A stretch of DNA of 42,840 nucleotides. Source: an uncultured Clostridia bacterium. Its GTDB lineage: Bacteria; Bacillota; Clostridia; UBA1381. Location: the NCBI GenBank assembly GCA_944393255.1, contig CALXZP010000004.1, forward strand, positions 1 through 42,840, in the 5' to 3' direction. Shown here one piece after another: positions 25,870-34,493 of the stretch. The number at the start of each line of letters is the position of its first letter. Position 1 is the stretch's first letter. The notes below the pieces were generated by a model. It saw only the letters and a program-made list of their open reading frames with translations, was not told where the DNA came from and made no database searches. Both the position numbers and the translations under genes were made by a program.

Positions 25870-25988
25870 GTATCCCGGCGTGATATCATATATAACGCTG
25901 AAATACGGGATCGTATCATCCGCCGGTCAGGCGGACGGCGTCCCTGCTTAGGTCATATAGAAAGATAATACAAACGGAGGTTTTTAAA

Positions 25989-27653
25989 ATGCACAGTGAT
26001 ATAGTAAAAAAAGGTATCGAGAAAACGCCGCACCGTTCGCTCTTCAAAGCGTCCGGACTTACGGACGAGGAGATAGAGCGCCCGCTCATAGGCGTTGTAT
26101 CGGCAAAGAACGAAATAATCCCGGGACATGTACATCTCGATAAGATCGCGGAAGCTGTAAAGGCGGGCGTTCGCATGGCGGGAGGAACTCCGCTCGAATT
26201 CCCGGCGATAGGCGTATGCGACGGCATCGCAATGGGACACACGGGCATGAAATACTCGCTTGCCTCGCGAGAGCTGATAGCGGATTCGATAGAGGCTATG
26301 ACTATAGCCCACGGTCTCGACGCGCTCGTTCTCATCCCGAACTGCGATAAAATAGTTCCCGGCATGCTCATAGCTGCGGCAAGGCTCAATATCCCGGCTA
26401 TCATATGCTCGGGCGGCCCAATGCTTTCTGTGAACGTACAGGGCAAATTCCGCGACCTCAACACGACCTTTGAGGCCGTAGGCGCGTTCAAGGCCGGCAC
26501 GATAGACGAGGCCGGACTGCTTGAGCTTGAAGAGGCGGCATGTCCTTCCTGCGGCTCATGCTCCGGTATGTTTACCGCAAACTCGATGAACTGCCTCTGC
26601 GAAGTCCTCGGTATGGCGCTTCCCGGCAACGGGACTGTCCCGGCGGTATATTCGGAGAGGATCAGACTTGCAAAGCATGCAGGCATGAAGATCATGGAGC
26701 TGCTTGAAAAGGATATCTGTCCGCGCGATATCATAACGCCCGATTCGATATACAACGCGCTTAGAGTGGATATGGCGCTTGGCTGTTCTACAAATTCAAT
26801 GCTCCACCTCCCGGCTATCGCCTATGAGGCTAAAGCTCCGATCTCGCTTGATTACGCAAATGAGATAAGCGAGGCTACGCCGAACCTCTGCCATCTGGCT
26901 CCGGCAGGCGAACACCACGTTCAGGATCTATACGCCGCGGGCGGAGTCACCGCCGTTATGAACGAGCTTTCAAAAGCGGATCTGCTCAAGCTCGACACCA
27001 TAACCGTAACGGGCAAGACCCAGGGCGAAAACATCAGCGGTCACGAGGTAAAGGACTATACGGTCATCCGTCCGCTTTCAAACCCGTATTCACAGACCGG
27101 CGGCATCGCGGTGCTCAAGGGCAACCTTGCTCTTGACGGCTCCGTTGTAAAAAGAAGCGCCGTTGCGCCCGAAATGCTCAAGCACGAGGGGCCCGCAAAG
27201 GTATTCGACAGTGAGGACGAGGCTATCGAAGCGATATATAACGGAAAGATAACAGCGGGCGACGTTGTCGTGATACGCTACGAAGGCCCGAAGGGCGGAC
27301 CCGGCATGAGAGAAATGCTCTCTCCCACCTCCGCTATCTGCGGCATGGGGCTTGACAAGGAAGTCGCGCTTATAACCGACGGACGTTTCTCCGGCGCGAC
27401 AAGAGGCGCGGCAATAGGTCACGTTTCGCCCGAAGCGGTCGAGGGCGGCCCCATAGCTTTTGTCAAGGACGGAGATATTATCGAAATAGACATCACAAAG
27501 GGAATACTGAATGTAAAGGTATCCGACGAGGAAATGGCTGAGCGCAGAAAGGGCTGGACGCCCAACGAGCCTAAGGTCAAAACAGGTTATTTAAGGCGCT
27601 ACTCCAAGCTCGTATCATCCGCAATGCAGGGCGCGGTAATGCTCGACGACTGA
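25989..27653 (+). CDS. ilvD: dihydroxy-acid dehydratase
   Basis: 554 residues. Dehydrates 2,3-dihydroxy-isovalerate and 2,3-dihydroxy-3-methylvalerate to the 2-keto acids of valine/leucine and isoleucine synthesis. Fe-S ligand motifs are visible: [10 protein letters not shown] (about residue 115) and [19 protein letters not shown] (about 180-200), plus GAKSKD-equivalent [12 protein letters not shown] near the start and the C-terminal [14 protein letters not shown]. Start ATG 25989 has CGGAGG 7-8 nt upstream. It is a single gene: no other ilv/leu genes adjoin it, so the rest of the pathway must be elsewhere. A perfect 15-bp terminator follows. Confidence 0.97.
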   Translation: MHSDIVKKGIEKTPHRSLFKASGLTDEEIERPLIGVVSAKNEIIPGHVHLDKIAEAVKAGVRMAGGTPLEFPAIGVCDGIAMGHTGMKYSLASRELIADSIEAMTIAHGLDALVLIPNCDKIVPGMLIAAARLNIPAIICSGGPMLSVNVQGKFRDLNTTFEAVGAFKAGTIDEAGLLELEEAACPSCGSCSGMFTANSMNCLCEVLGMALPGNGTVPAVYSERIRLAKHAGMKIMELLEKDICPRDIITPDSIYNALRVDMALGCSTNSMLHLPAIAYEAKAPISLDYANEISEATPNLCHLAPAGEHHVQDLYAAGGVTAVMNELSKADLLKLDTITVTGKTQGENISGHEVKDYTVIRPLSNPYSQTGGIAVLKGNLALDGSVVKRSAVAPEMLKHEGPAKVFDSEDEAIEAIYNGKITAGDVVVIRYEGPKGGPGMREMLSPTSAICGMGLDKEVALITDGRFSGATRGAAIGHVSPEAVEGGPIAFVKDGDIIEIDITKGILNVKVSDEEMAERRKGWTPNEPKVKTGYLRRYSKLVSSAMQGAVMLDD

Positions 27654-27683
27654 TATTGGATACTCAAAGATATAAATTATGAC

Positions 27684-27733
27684 AACTCCAAAGCAGACAA
27701 GCACGAATACTGCAGTCTGCTTTGGAGTTTTTT
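27684..27733 (+). terminator. ilvD terminator
   Basis: Perfect 15-bp stem (27684-27698 with 27715-27729), 16-nt loop, T run to 27733. Confidence 0.92.
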
Positions 27734-27833
27734 AGACGGATCATCATTAAACAATATGCTTTATCTCATCAGCGCCTCTGCCGCAGACCGCAACTCCCGC
27801 CGGTATCTTGAATGGCATGGAGCTTTGCCCGGG

Positions 27834-29684
27834 TCATACAAACCTCACCTTGTATTCATCGAGCAGCGCGTTCACCTGCACAAGAAATCCTACAAACTGA
27901 GGCCCCGCCATAAGCTGACCGAAAAACGGCTTACCGTAGTCAAATTTGCCGTTTATGATGTCATACAGCTTTCTGCGCTCGCAAAGCGCGAGTATCGGCG
28001 ATGACGGGTCGTCGGCTATGCTTTTAAGCTTCGCCTTGACAGCCGTTTCGTAAAACGGGTTATGTGTTTTCGGATACGGGCTCTTTTTCCTGAGCCGCAC
28101 ATCCTCCGGAAGTATCCCCTTAGCCGCCTCACGGAGAATATTTTTAGAAACGTTATCTTTATTCTTCATCTCCCAGGGTATGTTCCAGACGTATTCGACC
28201 AGGCGGTGATCGCAGAACGGCACTCTTACCTCCAACCCGGAAGCCATGCTCATTCTATCCTTTCTGTCGAGCAGGTTCGTCATGAACCAGTTTATATTCA
28301 GCCACGATATCTCTCTCCTGCGCTTTTCCTCTTTGGTATCGCCCGTATACTCCGGCACAGTGCTCAAAGACTCCTCGTATCGCATCCTTGAATAGCCGTC
28401 AAGATCAAGGGTATCCCTTACCGAATCTATAAGCACATCCTTGCGCATGGAAAGATCATAGCACCACGGGAACGCGGGCGTTTTAAACGCATGCTCATCC
28501 CTGAACCACGGATATCCGCCGAATATCTCATCCGAGCATTCGCCCGACACCGCCACAGTGTGGTTCTTCTTGACCTCGCGGCAGAAATAGAGCAGCGATG
28601 AATCGCAATCCGCCATGCCCGGCAGATCCTTCGCCCGTACCGCGTCGTAAAGCATGGGAACGAGAACGTCGTTGGGGCATACCAGATAGTGATGATCCGT
28701 ATTGAACGCCTCAGCCATCCTTGGTACCCATTCGCTGTCGCTGTCAGGCTGAAAGCTGCTCTTTTTAAAATATTTGCTGTTGCCTTCATAGTCAAAGGAA
28801 TACGTAGAAAGCCGTTTCCCCCTCTTTTCAAGCTCCATGGCGGCCACGGCTGATATAAAGCTCGAATCCAGCCCGCCGGACATGAACGTCGCTATGGGCA
28901 CATCTGATACAAGCTGCCGCTTTATCGCGTCAGTAACAAGAAATCTGACCTTTTCGACCGTGTCCTCGTAGCTGTCGGTATGCTCTCCGCTTTTCAGGCT
29001 CCAATACGGCGCGGTGTGGATCCCCCTCCGGCTGACATACATCGCATATCCCGGCTTCAGCTCGTTTATACCCTTAAAAACACCGCAGCCCGCCGTTCTC
29101 GCCGGACTGATCGCAAACAGCTCGCACAAGCCCTCTCTGTCCATTTCCGGACGTATCCCGGGATACCGGAACAGAGCCTTGATCTCCGATGCAAAAACGA
29201 GATCATCGCCGCGAACGCTGTAAAAAAGCGGCTTGACGCCAAATCTGTCGCGGCAGAGGAATACGCACTGACGCATGGAATCATACACGGCAAACGCAAA
29301 TATCCCGTTCAGCTTTCCGGCGCACGCGGAGCCGTAGTGTATATAAGCGTATAAAAGCACCTCTGTATCGGAGCCGGTCTCGAACCGGTAGCCGCAGTTC
29401 TCCAGCTCCCGTCTCAGTTCCGCCGTATTGTACAGCTCTCCGTTATAGACTATCGCAAATTCATAGCCCTCCGAAATACGCTTCATAGGCTGCGCTCCGT
29501 TTTCGACGTCGATAACCGCAAGCCGCCTGTGCCCGAAAACAGCATGCTCGCCGACCCATTCGCCGCCCGCATCCGGACCGCGTTCATACAGGGTGTCTGC
29601 CATCTCCTTAACCAGCTCCGTCTCCCTGCGCCGCGTTTTTATATAATTGCGCTCATAATTTATGTAACCGCAAATCCCACACAT
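27834..29684 (-). CDS. asnB: asparagine synthase (glutamine-hydrolysing)
   Basis: 616 residues. Transfers the glutamine amide to aspartate with ATP. The N-terminal glutaminase domain has nucleophile Cys2 (MCGICGYINYE), RGPDAGG, and YNGELYN; the synthetase domain has the pyrophosphate loop MSGGLDSSFISAVA, then SGECSDEIFGGYPWF and DRKDRMSMASGLEVRVPFCD. Length is normal for the AsnB type. ATG 29684 has GGGAGG 8 nt upstream. Lies between ilvD (convergent) and a MATE gene; there is about 195 bp to the MATE stop and I see no clear promoter hexamers there. Some paralogues act on other carboxylates, but all catalytic motifs are intact. Confidence 0.95.
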   Translation of the reverse strand: MCGICGYINYERNYIKTRRRETELVKEMADTLYERGPDAGGEWVGEHAVFGHRRLAVIDVENGAQPMKRISEGYEFAIVYNGELYNTAELRRELENCGYRFETGSDTEVLLYAYIHYGSACAGKLNGIFAFAVYDSMRQCVFLCRDRFGVKPLFYSVRGDDLVFASEIKALFRYPGIRPEMDREGLCELFAISPARTAGCGVFKGINELKPGYAMYVSRRGIHTAPYWSLKSGEHTDSYEDTVEKVRFLVTDAIKRQLVSDVPIATFMSGGLDSSFISAVAAMELEKRGKRLSTYSFDYEGNSKYFKKSSFQPDSDSEWVPRMAEAFNTDHHYLVCPNDVLVPMLYDAVRAKDLPGMADCDSSLLYFCREVKKNHTVAVSGECSDEIFGGYPWFRDEHAFKTPAFPWCYDLSMRKDVLIDSVRDTLDLDGYSRMRYEESLSTVPEYTGDTKEEKRRREISWLNINWFMTNLLDRKDRMSMASGLEVRVPFCDHRLVEYVWNIPWEMKNKDNVSKNILREAAKGILPEDVRLRKKSPYPKTHNPFYETAVKAKLKSIADDPSSPILALCERRKLYDIINGKFDYGKPFFGQLMAGPQFVGFLVQVNALLDEYKVRFV

Positions 29685-29830
29685 AAGATCACCCTCCCGC
29701 TAATATTATTCCATAGGTAATTGCGAAACATGCGTTTTGTAATTATCTATCAGTCTTCGATCAAATTTGCGCCATTACATAATATGCTCCGACCGCCTTA
29801 CCCGTTACACTCGCCAAAAGCCGTTATCCG

Positions 29831-29865
29831 CAAAAAAAGCAAGCGGCCGCGAAAATCGCAGCCGC
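29831..29865 (-). terminator. terminator of the second MATE gene
   Basis: Minus strand GCGGCTGCGA / TCGCGGCCGC (plus 29856-29865 and 29843-29852), one G-U, loop TTT, then after CTTGC a run of seven T (plus A run 29832-29838). Confidence 0.75.
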
Positions 29866-29880
29866 AGTGTAAACGCACAT

Positions 29881-31257
29881 TCAGACGTTAGAAACGCTCC
29901 GCACGCCGGTTTTTATGGACTTAAAAGCCGTACCGTATTTTTTTCTCATGATAACCGTATACGCTATTGTAAGCGGCGCGGCGGCGCTCAGCCATGCCGC
30001 AGGCCCGGCTATGCATATCGCCGTATACTGCAATGTGCCCAGAAGCATGAACGCTATTGCCGAACGCGTGACAAGCTCGAACACTCCCGCAAAAAACGGG
30101 ACCGCTGCGCTGCCTATGCCCTGGAGCACATTTCTGAATATGAACAGCACGCCCAATATGATATAGCAGGTCGAATTTATCATCAGATAATGCTTTACCA
30201 TGCCCAATACGTCCTCCTGTCCGCCGCCAACAAATATCCGTACAAGGAACGGACAGAGAATAAGAACGAGAGCGCAGCCGACAACGCAGGCGCCCGATGA
30301 GATCACCGTACAGCTCAGAACGCCGCGCTTTATACGGTCGGGTCTTGCCGCGCCGTAGTTCTGAGCCGTAAACGTCGCAAGGGCTACTCCGAACGAATAT
30401 ACCGGCTGCGTGGCGAGCTGGTCTATCTTAGTGGCAGTAGTATACGCAGCAACGGCTATCGAGCCGAGGCTGTTAAGGGCAGACTGGAGTATCATCGTGC
30501 CTACCGCCGTTACGGAAAACTGAAACGCCATCGGCAGCCCTACCCTCAGATGAGCCCAGGCAAACCTCCATGAAAAAGCCCAGTCGCCGCGTTTGAGGCG
30601 CAGGATGGGAAACCTCTTTATGCTGTATACAAGACATGCCGCACCGGATATGAGCTGCGATATTACCGTTGCAAGACCGGCGCCCGCAACGCCCATATGG
30701 AATATGAGAATGAATGCAAAGTCCAGCACTATATTCAATATACACGTCGCGATCAGGAAAAGGAGCGGCGTTTTACTGTCGCCGAGCGAACGCAGTATAC
30801 TGGAGAACAGGTTGAAGAATACAGGCGCGCAGGCTCCGGCAAATATAACGAATATGTACGAATACGAATTATCGATTATATCGTCCGGCGTGTTCATTAT
30901 ATCCAGCATGCTGCGGCAGCCGAGCGTTGAGATCAGCGTCACCACTGCAGTTATTGCAATGCTTATGATAATGCTTGTGGCAACGCTGCGGCGCACGCCG
31001 TCCTCGTCCCGTGCCCCGAACCGCTGCGCCGTGATAACCGCAAGCCCCGAGGTCAGACCCTGCACAAAGCCTATAACGAGAAACGATATACAGCCCGTAG
31101 CGCCGACCGCGGCAAGCTCCTTTACACCGAGCGTGCGTCCGACGATGATCGTATCCGCCATATTGTAAAACTGCTGGAACAGGTTGCCTATCAAAAGCGG
31201 AACAGAAAAGGAAAGCAGGAGCTTCCAAGGCGTTCCGTGAGTCATATCATTTGTCAT
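29881..31257 (-). CDS. MATE family exporter (second copy)
   Basis: 458 residues with 12 hydrophobic helices. N-terminal MTHGTPWKLLLSFSVPLLIGNLFQQFYNMADTIIVGR and the second-half QPVYSFGVALATFTAQNYGAARPDRIKRG are the standard features of this Clostridial MATE group. It differs clearly from the copy at 6694-8085, so this is not a recent duplication. ATG 31257 has AAGGAGAG upstream; a second in-frame ATG at 31245 is less well placed. It has its own strong promoter with a palindrome beside it. Substrate unknown. Confidence 0.94.
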   Translation of the reverse strand: MTNDMTHGTPWKLLLSFSVPLLIGNLFQQFYNMADTIIVGRTLGVKELAAVGATGCISFLVIGFVQGLTSGLAVITAQRFGARDEDGVRRSVATSIIISIAITAVVTLISTLGCRSMLDIMNTPDDIIDNSYSYIFVIFAGACAPVFFNLFSSILRSLGDSKTPLLFLIATCILNIVLDFAFILIFHMGVAGAGLATVISQLISGAACLVYSIKRFPILRLKRGDWAFSWRFAWAHLRVGLPMAFQFSVTAVGTMILQSALNSLGSIAVAAYTTATKIDQLATQPVYSFGVALATFTAQNYGAARPDRIKRGVLSCTVISSGACVVGCALVLILCPFLVRIFVGGGQEDVLGMVKHYLMINSTCYIILGVLFIFRNVLQGIGSAAVPFFAGVFELVTRSAIAFMLLGTLQYTAICIAGPAAWLSAAAPLTIAYTVIMRKKYGTAFKSIKTGVRSVSNV

Positions 31258-31290
31258 AACGATCTCTCCTTTTCAAAAAACATCTTTGCT

Positions 31291-31336
31291 ATTATACATT
31301 AATGATATATAAATGTCAATCATGTAATAGTACATG
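31291..31336 (-). promoter_or_regulatory. promoter of the second MATE gene with adjacent inverted repeat
   Basis: Minus strand TTGACA (plus 31314-31319), 17 bp, TATAAT (plus 31291-31296), a consensus promoter. Immediately upstream CATGTA-ATAG-TACATG (31321-31336) is a 6-bp inverted repeat of operator form. Confidence 0.75.
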
Positions 31337-31397
31337 AAATCAGCATGTGTTTTACCATGTTTTTTTGTATATATATCCACAAAGATGCCGTGAGATA

Positions 31398-31427
31398 TAA
31401 AAAAAGCTGCGGCAAGCCTCGCCGCAG
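31398..31427 (-). terminator. sigG terminator
   Basis: Minus strand GCTGCGGC, 7-nt loop, GCCGCAGC (plus 31420-31427 and 31405-31412), followed by seven T. Confidence 0.88.
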
Positions 31428-31441
31428 CCTCTGTCATTATT

Positions 31442-32212
31442 CTATACATATTTTCTCAGCTGCTTTAGCGCCGATTTTTCCAGACGCGACACCTGCGCTT
31501 GAGAGATACCGATCTCGTCCGCCACCTCCATCTGCGTTTTACCGTTAAAAAAACGCAGGTCGAGGATATGCTTTTCACGTTCCGAAAGATGCTTCATAGC
31601 CTCGTTCAGCGCTATGCTCTCGAGCCAGTTTGCATCCGTGTTTTTCGTGTCCCTTACCTGATCCATAACGTATATTGCCTCGCCGCCGTCATGATAGATC
31701 GGCTCATACAGCGATATCGGATCGGCTATCGCGTCCAGCGCAAAAACTATATCCTCCTTCGGTATATCCAGCTCCTTCGCGAGCTCCGTTACAGTCGGCT
31801 CCTTTGCATACCGGCCTATATATTTCTCCTTCGCCCTCAGCGCCTTATACGCTATATCCTTTAGAGAGCGGCTCACCCTTATGGGGCCTTCATCGCGCAG
31901 GAATCTGCGCACCTCCCCTATTATCATCGGCACCGCATACGTGGAAAACTGTACTCCCACAGATGTATCAAAATTATCTATCGCCTTTATAAGGCCTATA
32001 CACCCCACCTGAAAAAGATCGTCCGGATTTTCTCCCCTGTTTGAAAAGCGCTGTATAACGCTCAATACCAGACGGAGATTCCCGCGTATAAACTTATCGC
32101 GCGCATCCATATCCCCCTGCTTTATCTTTACAAACAGCTCATCCTTTTCCTTTTTCGACAGAACCGGCAGCGTTGATGTGTTAACGCCGCAGATCTCCAC
32201 CTTGTTTGTCAT
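31442..32212 (-). CDS. sigG: forespore sporulation sigma factor SigG
   Basis: 256 residues. Late forespore-specific sigma factor. NKVEICGVNTSTLPVLSKKE is the distinctive SigG opening; region 2 reads NLRLVLSVIQRFSNRGENPD and FQVGCIGLIKAIDNFDTSVG; region 3 VSRSLKDIAYKAL; region 4 ends GKTQMEVADEIGISQAQVSR. ATG 32212 has AAAGGAGG 7 nt upstream. It lies 70 bp downstream of sigE in the same direction; in Bacillus sigG also has its own forespore promoter, which I could not confirm here. Confidence 0.97.
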   Translation of the reverse strand: MTNKVEICGVNTSTLPVLSKKEKDELFVKIKQGDMDARDKFIRGNLRLVLSVIQRFSNRGENPDDLFQVGCIGLIKAIDNFDTSVGVQFSTYAVPMIIGEVRRFLRDEGPIRVSRSLKDIAYKALRAKEKYIGRYAKEPTVTELAKELDIPKEDIVFALDAIADPISLYEPIYHDGGEAIYVMDQVRDTKNTDANWLESIALNEAMKHLSEREKHILDLRFFNGKTQMEVADEIGISQAQVSRLEKSALKQLRKYV

Positions 32213-32282
32213 AGCATTTCCTCCTTTAGTGTCACCGCCGGCGGCGGCTATGTACAGTCTTTTCCGGAAATGCCGTATCGGA

Positions 32283-32999
32283 TCAGCTCATCCTTACTAT
32301 TTCACGCTTTAAGCGCTTTATTATCCTCTTTTCAAGCCGGGATATATACGACTGGGATATACCCATCATATCGGCCACCTCTTTCTGCGTTTTGGACTTG
32401 CCGCTGTTATTTAACCCGAACCGCAGCACCATTATGTCGCGTTCGCGCCGCGATAACGTTTCAAGCGCACTGCGCAGAAGCGATCTGTCCACCTCCTCCT
32501 CGATATTGCGGCAGATAACGTCGTTGTCCGTCCCCAATATGTCCGAGAGCAGCAGCTCGTTCCCGTCCCAGTCAACGTTGAGCGGCTCGTCAATAGATAC
32601 CTCTGTGCGTCTGTTTGAATTCTTTCTCAGATACATGAGTATCTCGTTTTCTATGCACCTTGAAGCGTATGTCGCAAGCTTTATATTCCTGTCAGGTCTG
32701 AAGGTGTTTATTGATTTTATCAGCCCAATAGTACCTATCGAGATAAGATCTTCGACATTGATACCTGTGTTTTCAAATTTTCTGGCAATATATACAACAA
32801 GCCTCAGGTTCCTTTCAGTAAGCTCGCTCTTAACTGAATTATCCCCGTTTTCGAGCTTTTTTATCAAAATTTCCTCTTCATCCTTTGACAGCGGCGGAGG
32901 CAGAACGTCTGCGCCGCATATGTAGAAAACATCCGGATCACCGTATTTTTCCGTCCTTATGCAAATAAATTTCTTAGTAATATTGTCAAAAAATCTCAC
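32283..32999 (-). CDS. sigE: mother-cell sporulation sigma factor SigE (pro-SigE)
   Basis: 238 residues. Made as an inactive precursor and activated in the mother cell by SpoIIGA cleavage. About 24 N-terminal residues ([20 protein letters not shown] and onward) precede [19 protein letters not shown], the start of the mature family core. Region 2: [20 protein letters not shown] and [18 protein letters not shown]; region 4: [20 protein letters not shown]. Start is GTG 32999 with AAAGGAG 6 nt upstream. It begins 23 bp after spoIIGA, as in the Bacillus spoIIG operon. Confidence 0.97.
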   Translation of the reverse strand: MRFFDNITKKFICIRTEKYGDPDVFYICGADVLPPPLSKDEEEILIKKLENGDNSVKSELTERNLRLVVYIARKFENTGINVEDLISIGTIGLIKSINTFRPDRNIKLATYASRCIENEILMYLRKNSNRRTEVSIDEPLNVDWDGNELLLSDILGTDNDVICRNIEEEVDRSLLRSALETLSRRERDIMVLRFGLNNSGKSKTQKEVADMMGISQSYISRLEKRIIKRLKREIVRMS

Positions 33000-33022
33000 T
33001 GTTTGCTCCTTTCATTTTACGA

Positions 33023-33787
33023 TCAATCTATATCTCCGGCTATCCCGCCGCAGCCCTTAAAGCTGCGTTCGGTGACCGCAGCCGCCGCGGCGCATTCCGT
33101 TCCGTCCACGGTGCATTTGTCCGGCACAAATACCGGCATTACCCCGCCCTTTCCTATCGTTCCGTATGATAGCATATCCGGCAAACACTCGAAAAGCTCT
33201 GAGTATTCCGTGCATCCGAACAGCTCTCTGACCTCCTCCCAGTTTGCCACTATAACGGGCATACCCTTGTATTTCAGAAGGTTTCCGCTGTCATACAGCG
33301 CCTTGAACGACACGCGCATACCGTCCATGTAAAACGCCACGCTTTTATAGCGTCCTCCGCGGCGGAACAGCCGTTTATACAGCAGCATTGCGGGGTATGC
33401 GGCAAAATATACCGCCGCCGCGGCCGTCTCCGGCGCAAATACCGTAACGCAGCCTGACGCAAGCCGCGCGTCCGCGCCGGTAAACGCAAGAGCGGCAGCG
33501 GTCACGCCCTCGGCGCAGACTGCGGTAAACATTATGCCCAGTGTATTCAGCGCCGCTTTTGTCCGTCCGAACGCGGCCACTGTCATCATGGCAAGCACCG
33601 CGGCTCTTAGGAACATCGGTATAAGCAGCACGGCTTCCAAAACGGCGTACACCGCGCCGGCTGCCGCGGCCGATATTATTCTAATGCGCTTCCGCTTTAT
33701 TCCGTGCAGCAGCGCGTATGCATAAAACAACAGGATATTTGAGGCAAAATTGACCGCGAATAACTCATCGGCATAAACCGTCATCAT
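33023..33787 (-). CDS. spoIIGA: sigma-E processing peptidase SpoIIGA
   Basis: 254 residues. Membrane aspartic protease that releases active SigE at the sporulation septum. The N-terminal half has about five membrane helices (VYADELFAVNFASNILLFYA onward); the soluble C-terminal half has the catalytic Asp166 in KALYDSGNLLKYKGMPVIV, matching the family D-[ST]-G-N motif. ATG 33787 is preferred over GTG 33793, since GGAG lies at proper distance only for the ATG. First gene of spoIIGA-sigE-sigG, with possible Spo0A sites upstream. Confidence 0.94.
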   Translation of the reverse strand: MMTVYADELFAVNFASNILLFYAYALLHGIKRKRIRIISAAAAGAVYAVLEAVLLIPMFLRAAVLAMMTVAAFGRTKAALNTLGIMFTAVCAEGVTAAALAFTGADARLASGCVTVFAPETAAAAVYFAAYPAMLLYKRLFRRGGRYKSVAFYMDGMRVSFKALYDSGNLLKYKGMPVIVANWEEVRELFGCTEYSELFECLPDMLSYGTIGKGGVMPVFVPDKCTVDGTECAAAAAVTERSFKGCGGIAGDID

Positions 33788-33816
33788 TTTCACACTCCGT
33801 TGCGTTTGCTGATATT

Positions 33817-33892
33817 ATTATACTACTCGGCTTTGAAGCAATTTGTAGAATTGAGGTGTCGAACAGATTAAACTTCCCGACATGTTGCGACA
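33817..33892 (-). promoter_or_regulatory. spoIIG promoter region with two Spo0A-box-like sequences
   Basis: Minus strand TATAAT (plus ATTATA 33817-33822) with no good -35 at 17 bp. TGTCGAA, a perfect 0A-box core, lies at 33857-33863 (plus), about -47 to -53 from the predicted start; TGTCGCA, one mismatch, lies on the minus strand at 33886-33892, about -76 to -82. The B. subtilis spoIIG promoter is likewise Spo0A-activated with two upstream sites and no standard -35. The match is suggestive, not proved. Confidence 0.5.
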
Positions 33893-33990
33893 AAAAGAAA
33901 TGTGTTTCAGACGCGCCATACGGTACGTGCGGGGCAATAAGACTGTTTTTTCGTAAAATCCCGGAGCAGAACCAAAAATGAATGTAAAAT

Positions 33991-34015
33991 AAAAAGACAG
34001 CCCTTAAGGGCTGCC
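33991..34015 (-). terminator. terminator of the HPr-like gene
   Basis: CAGCCCTTAAGGGCTG palindrome (33998-34013) with a T-rich tail on the minus strand (TCTTTTTATTTT). Confidence 0.82.
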
Positions 34016-34034
34016 GAAAATGCTATATGAACAT

Positions 34035-34265
34035 TTATTTAATGATAAACTTATCAATTTCCGCCATGAACGCGTCAGCTTCGTCGGTATGTACTTCAAC
34101 CTTTATCGGCTTCGATAAGTCGAGGCTGAAAATACCCATAATCGATTTCGCGTCTACAACATATCTGCCTGATGTCAGATCTACGTCAAAATCATACTTG
34201 CTTACTGTATTAACAAAATCCTTGACGTCATTGATCGAGCTTAACAGCATATTAAATGTTTTCAT
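34035..34265 (-). CDS. HPr-family protein lacking the active-site histidine (Crh-like)
   Basis: 76 residues. The C-terminal two thirds fit the HPr fold: DFDVDLTSGRYVVDAKSIMG followed by IFSLDLSKPIKVEV, where SIMG holds the regulatory serine (HPr Ser46 equivalent). The N-terminal loop that should carry GLHARPA with His15 reads MLLSSINDVKDFV instead, so no phosphohistidine is possible. It therefore cannot carry phosphate in the PTS and is more like Crh, a regulator phosphorylated on serine. Start ATG 34265 has GAGGAGG upstream. Single gene with own promoter and terminator, divergent from mtaB. Confidence 0.85.
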   Translation of the reverse strand: MKTFNMLLSSINDVKDFVNTVSKYDFDVDLTSGRYVVDAKSIMGIFSLDLSKPIKVEVHTDEADAFMAEIDKFIIK

Positions 34266-34344
34266 ATAAATTCTCCTCCTCAATACTATGGGTCAGGAAG
34301 ATTTGACCCAAATTTTATCTTAGCCGTAAACCGACTATATGTAT

Positions 34345-34373
34345 ATAATACAACTTTTTCTTTAATTAGTCAA
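34345..34373 (-). promoter_or_regulatory. promoter of the HPr-like gene
   Basis: Minus strand TTGACT (plus 34368-34373), 17 bp, TATTAT (plus 34345-34350). Lies 6 bp from the divergent mtaB -35. Confidence 0.78.
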
Positions 34374-34379
34374 TACCTA

Positions 34380-34408
34380 TTGAATTTTTATATAAAATTT
34401 TATATAAT
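34380..34408 (+). promoter_or_regulatory. promoter of mtaB
   Basis: TTGAAT (34380-34385), 17 bp, TATAAT (34403-34408). Confidence 0.75.
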
Positions 34409-34493
34409 AGTGCTAACAAACAAATTTATTTATTGGTAATAATGCCGTAGTATAAATATTCGGGCAAAGATAATTACCATACGGAGGTAAACA

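Noticed and set aside
25748..25988. T-box riboswitch before ilvD
   Set aside because: No T-box core or specifier-stem pattern was found; only general hairpins.
25916..26755. 279-codon frame on the minus strand opposite ilvD
   Set aside because: Low-complexity Ser/Ala/Pro translation without start signal; shadow of a well-conserved gene.
32213..32282. Forespore (SigF/SigG) promoter in the sigE-sigG gap
   Set aside because: GCATT and CATAGCC occur at roughly the right spacing but match the consensus too weakly to report.
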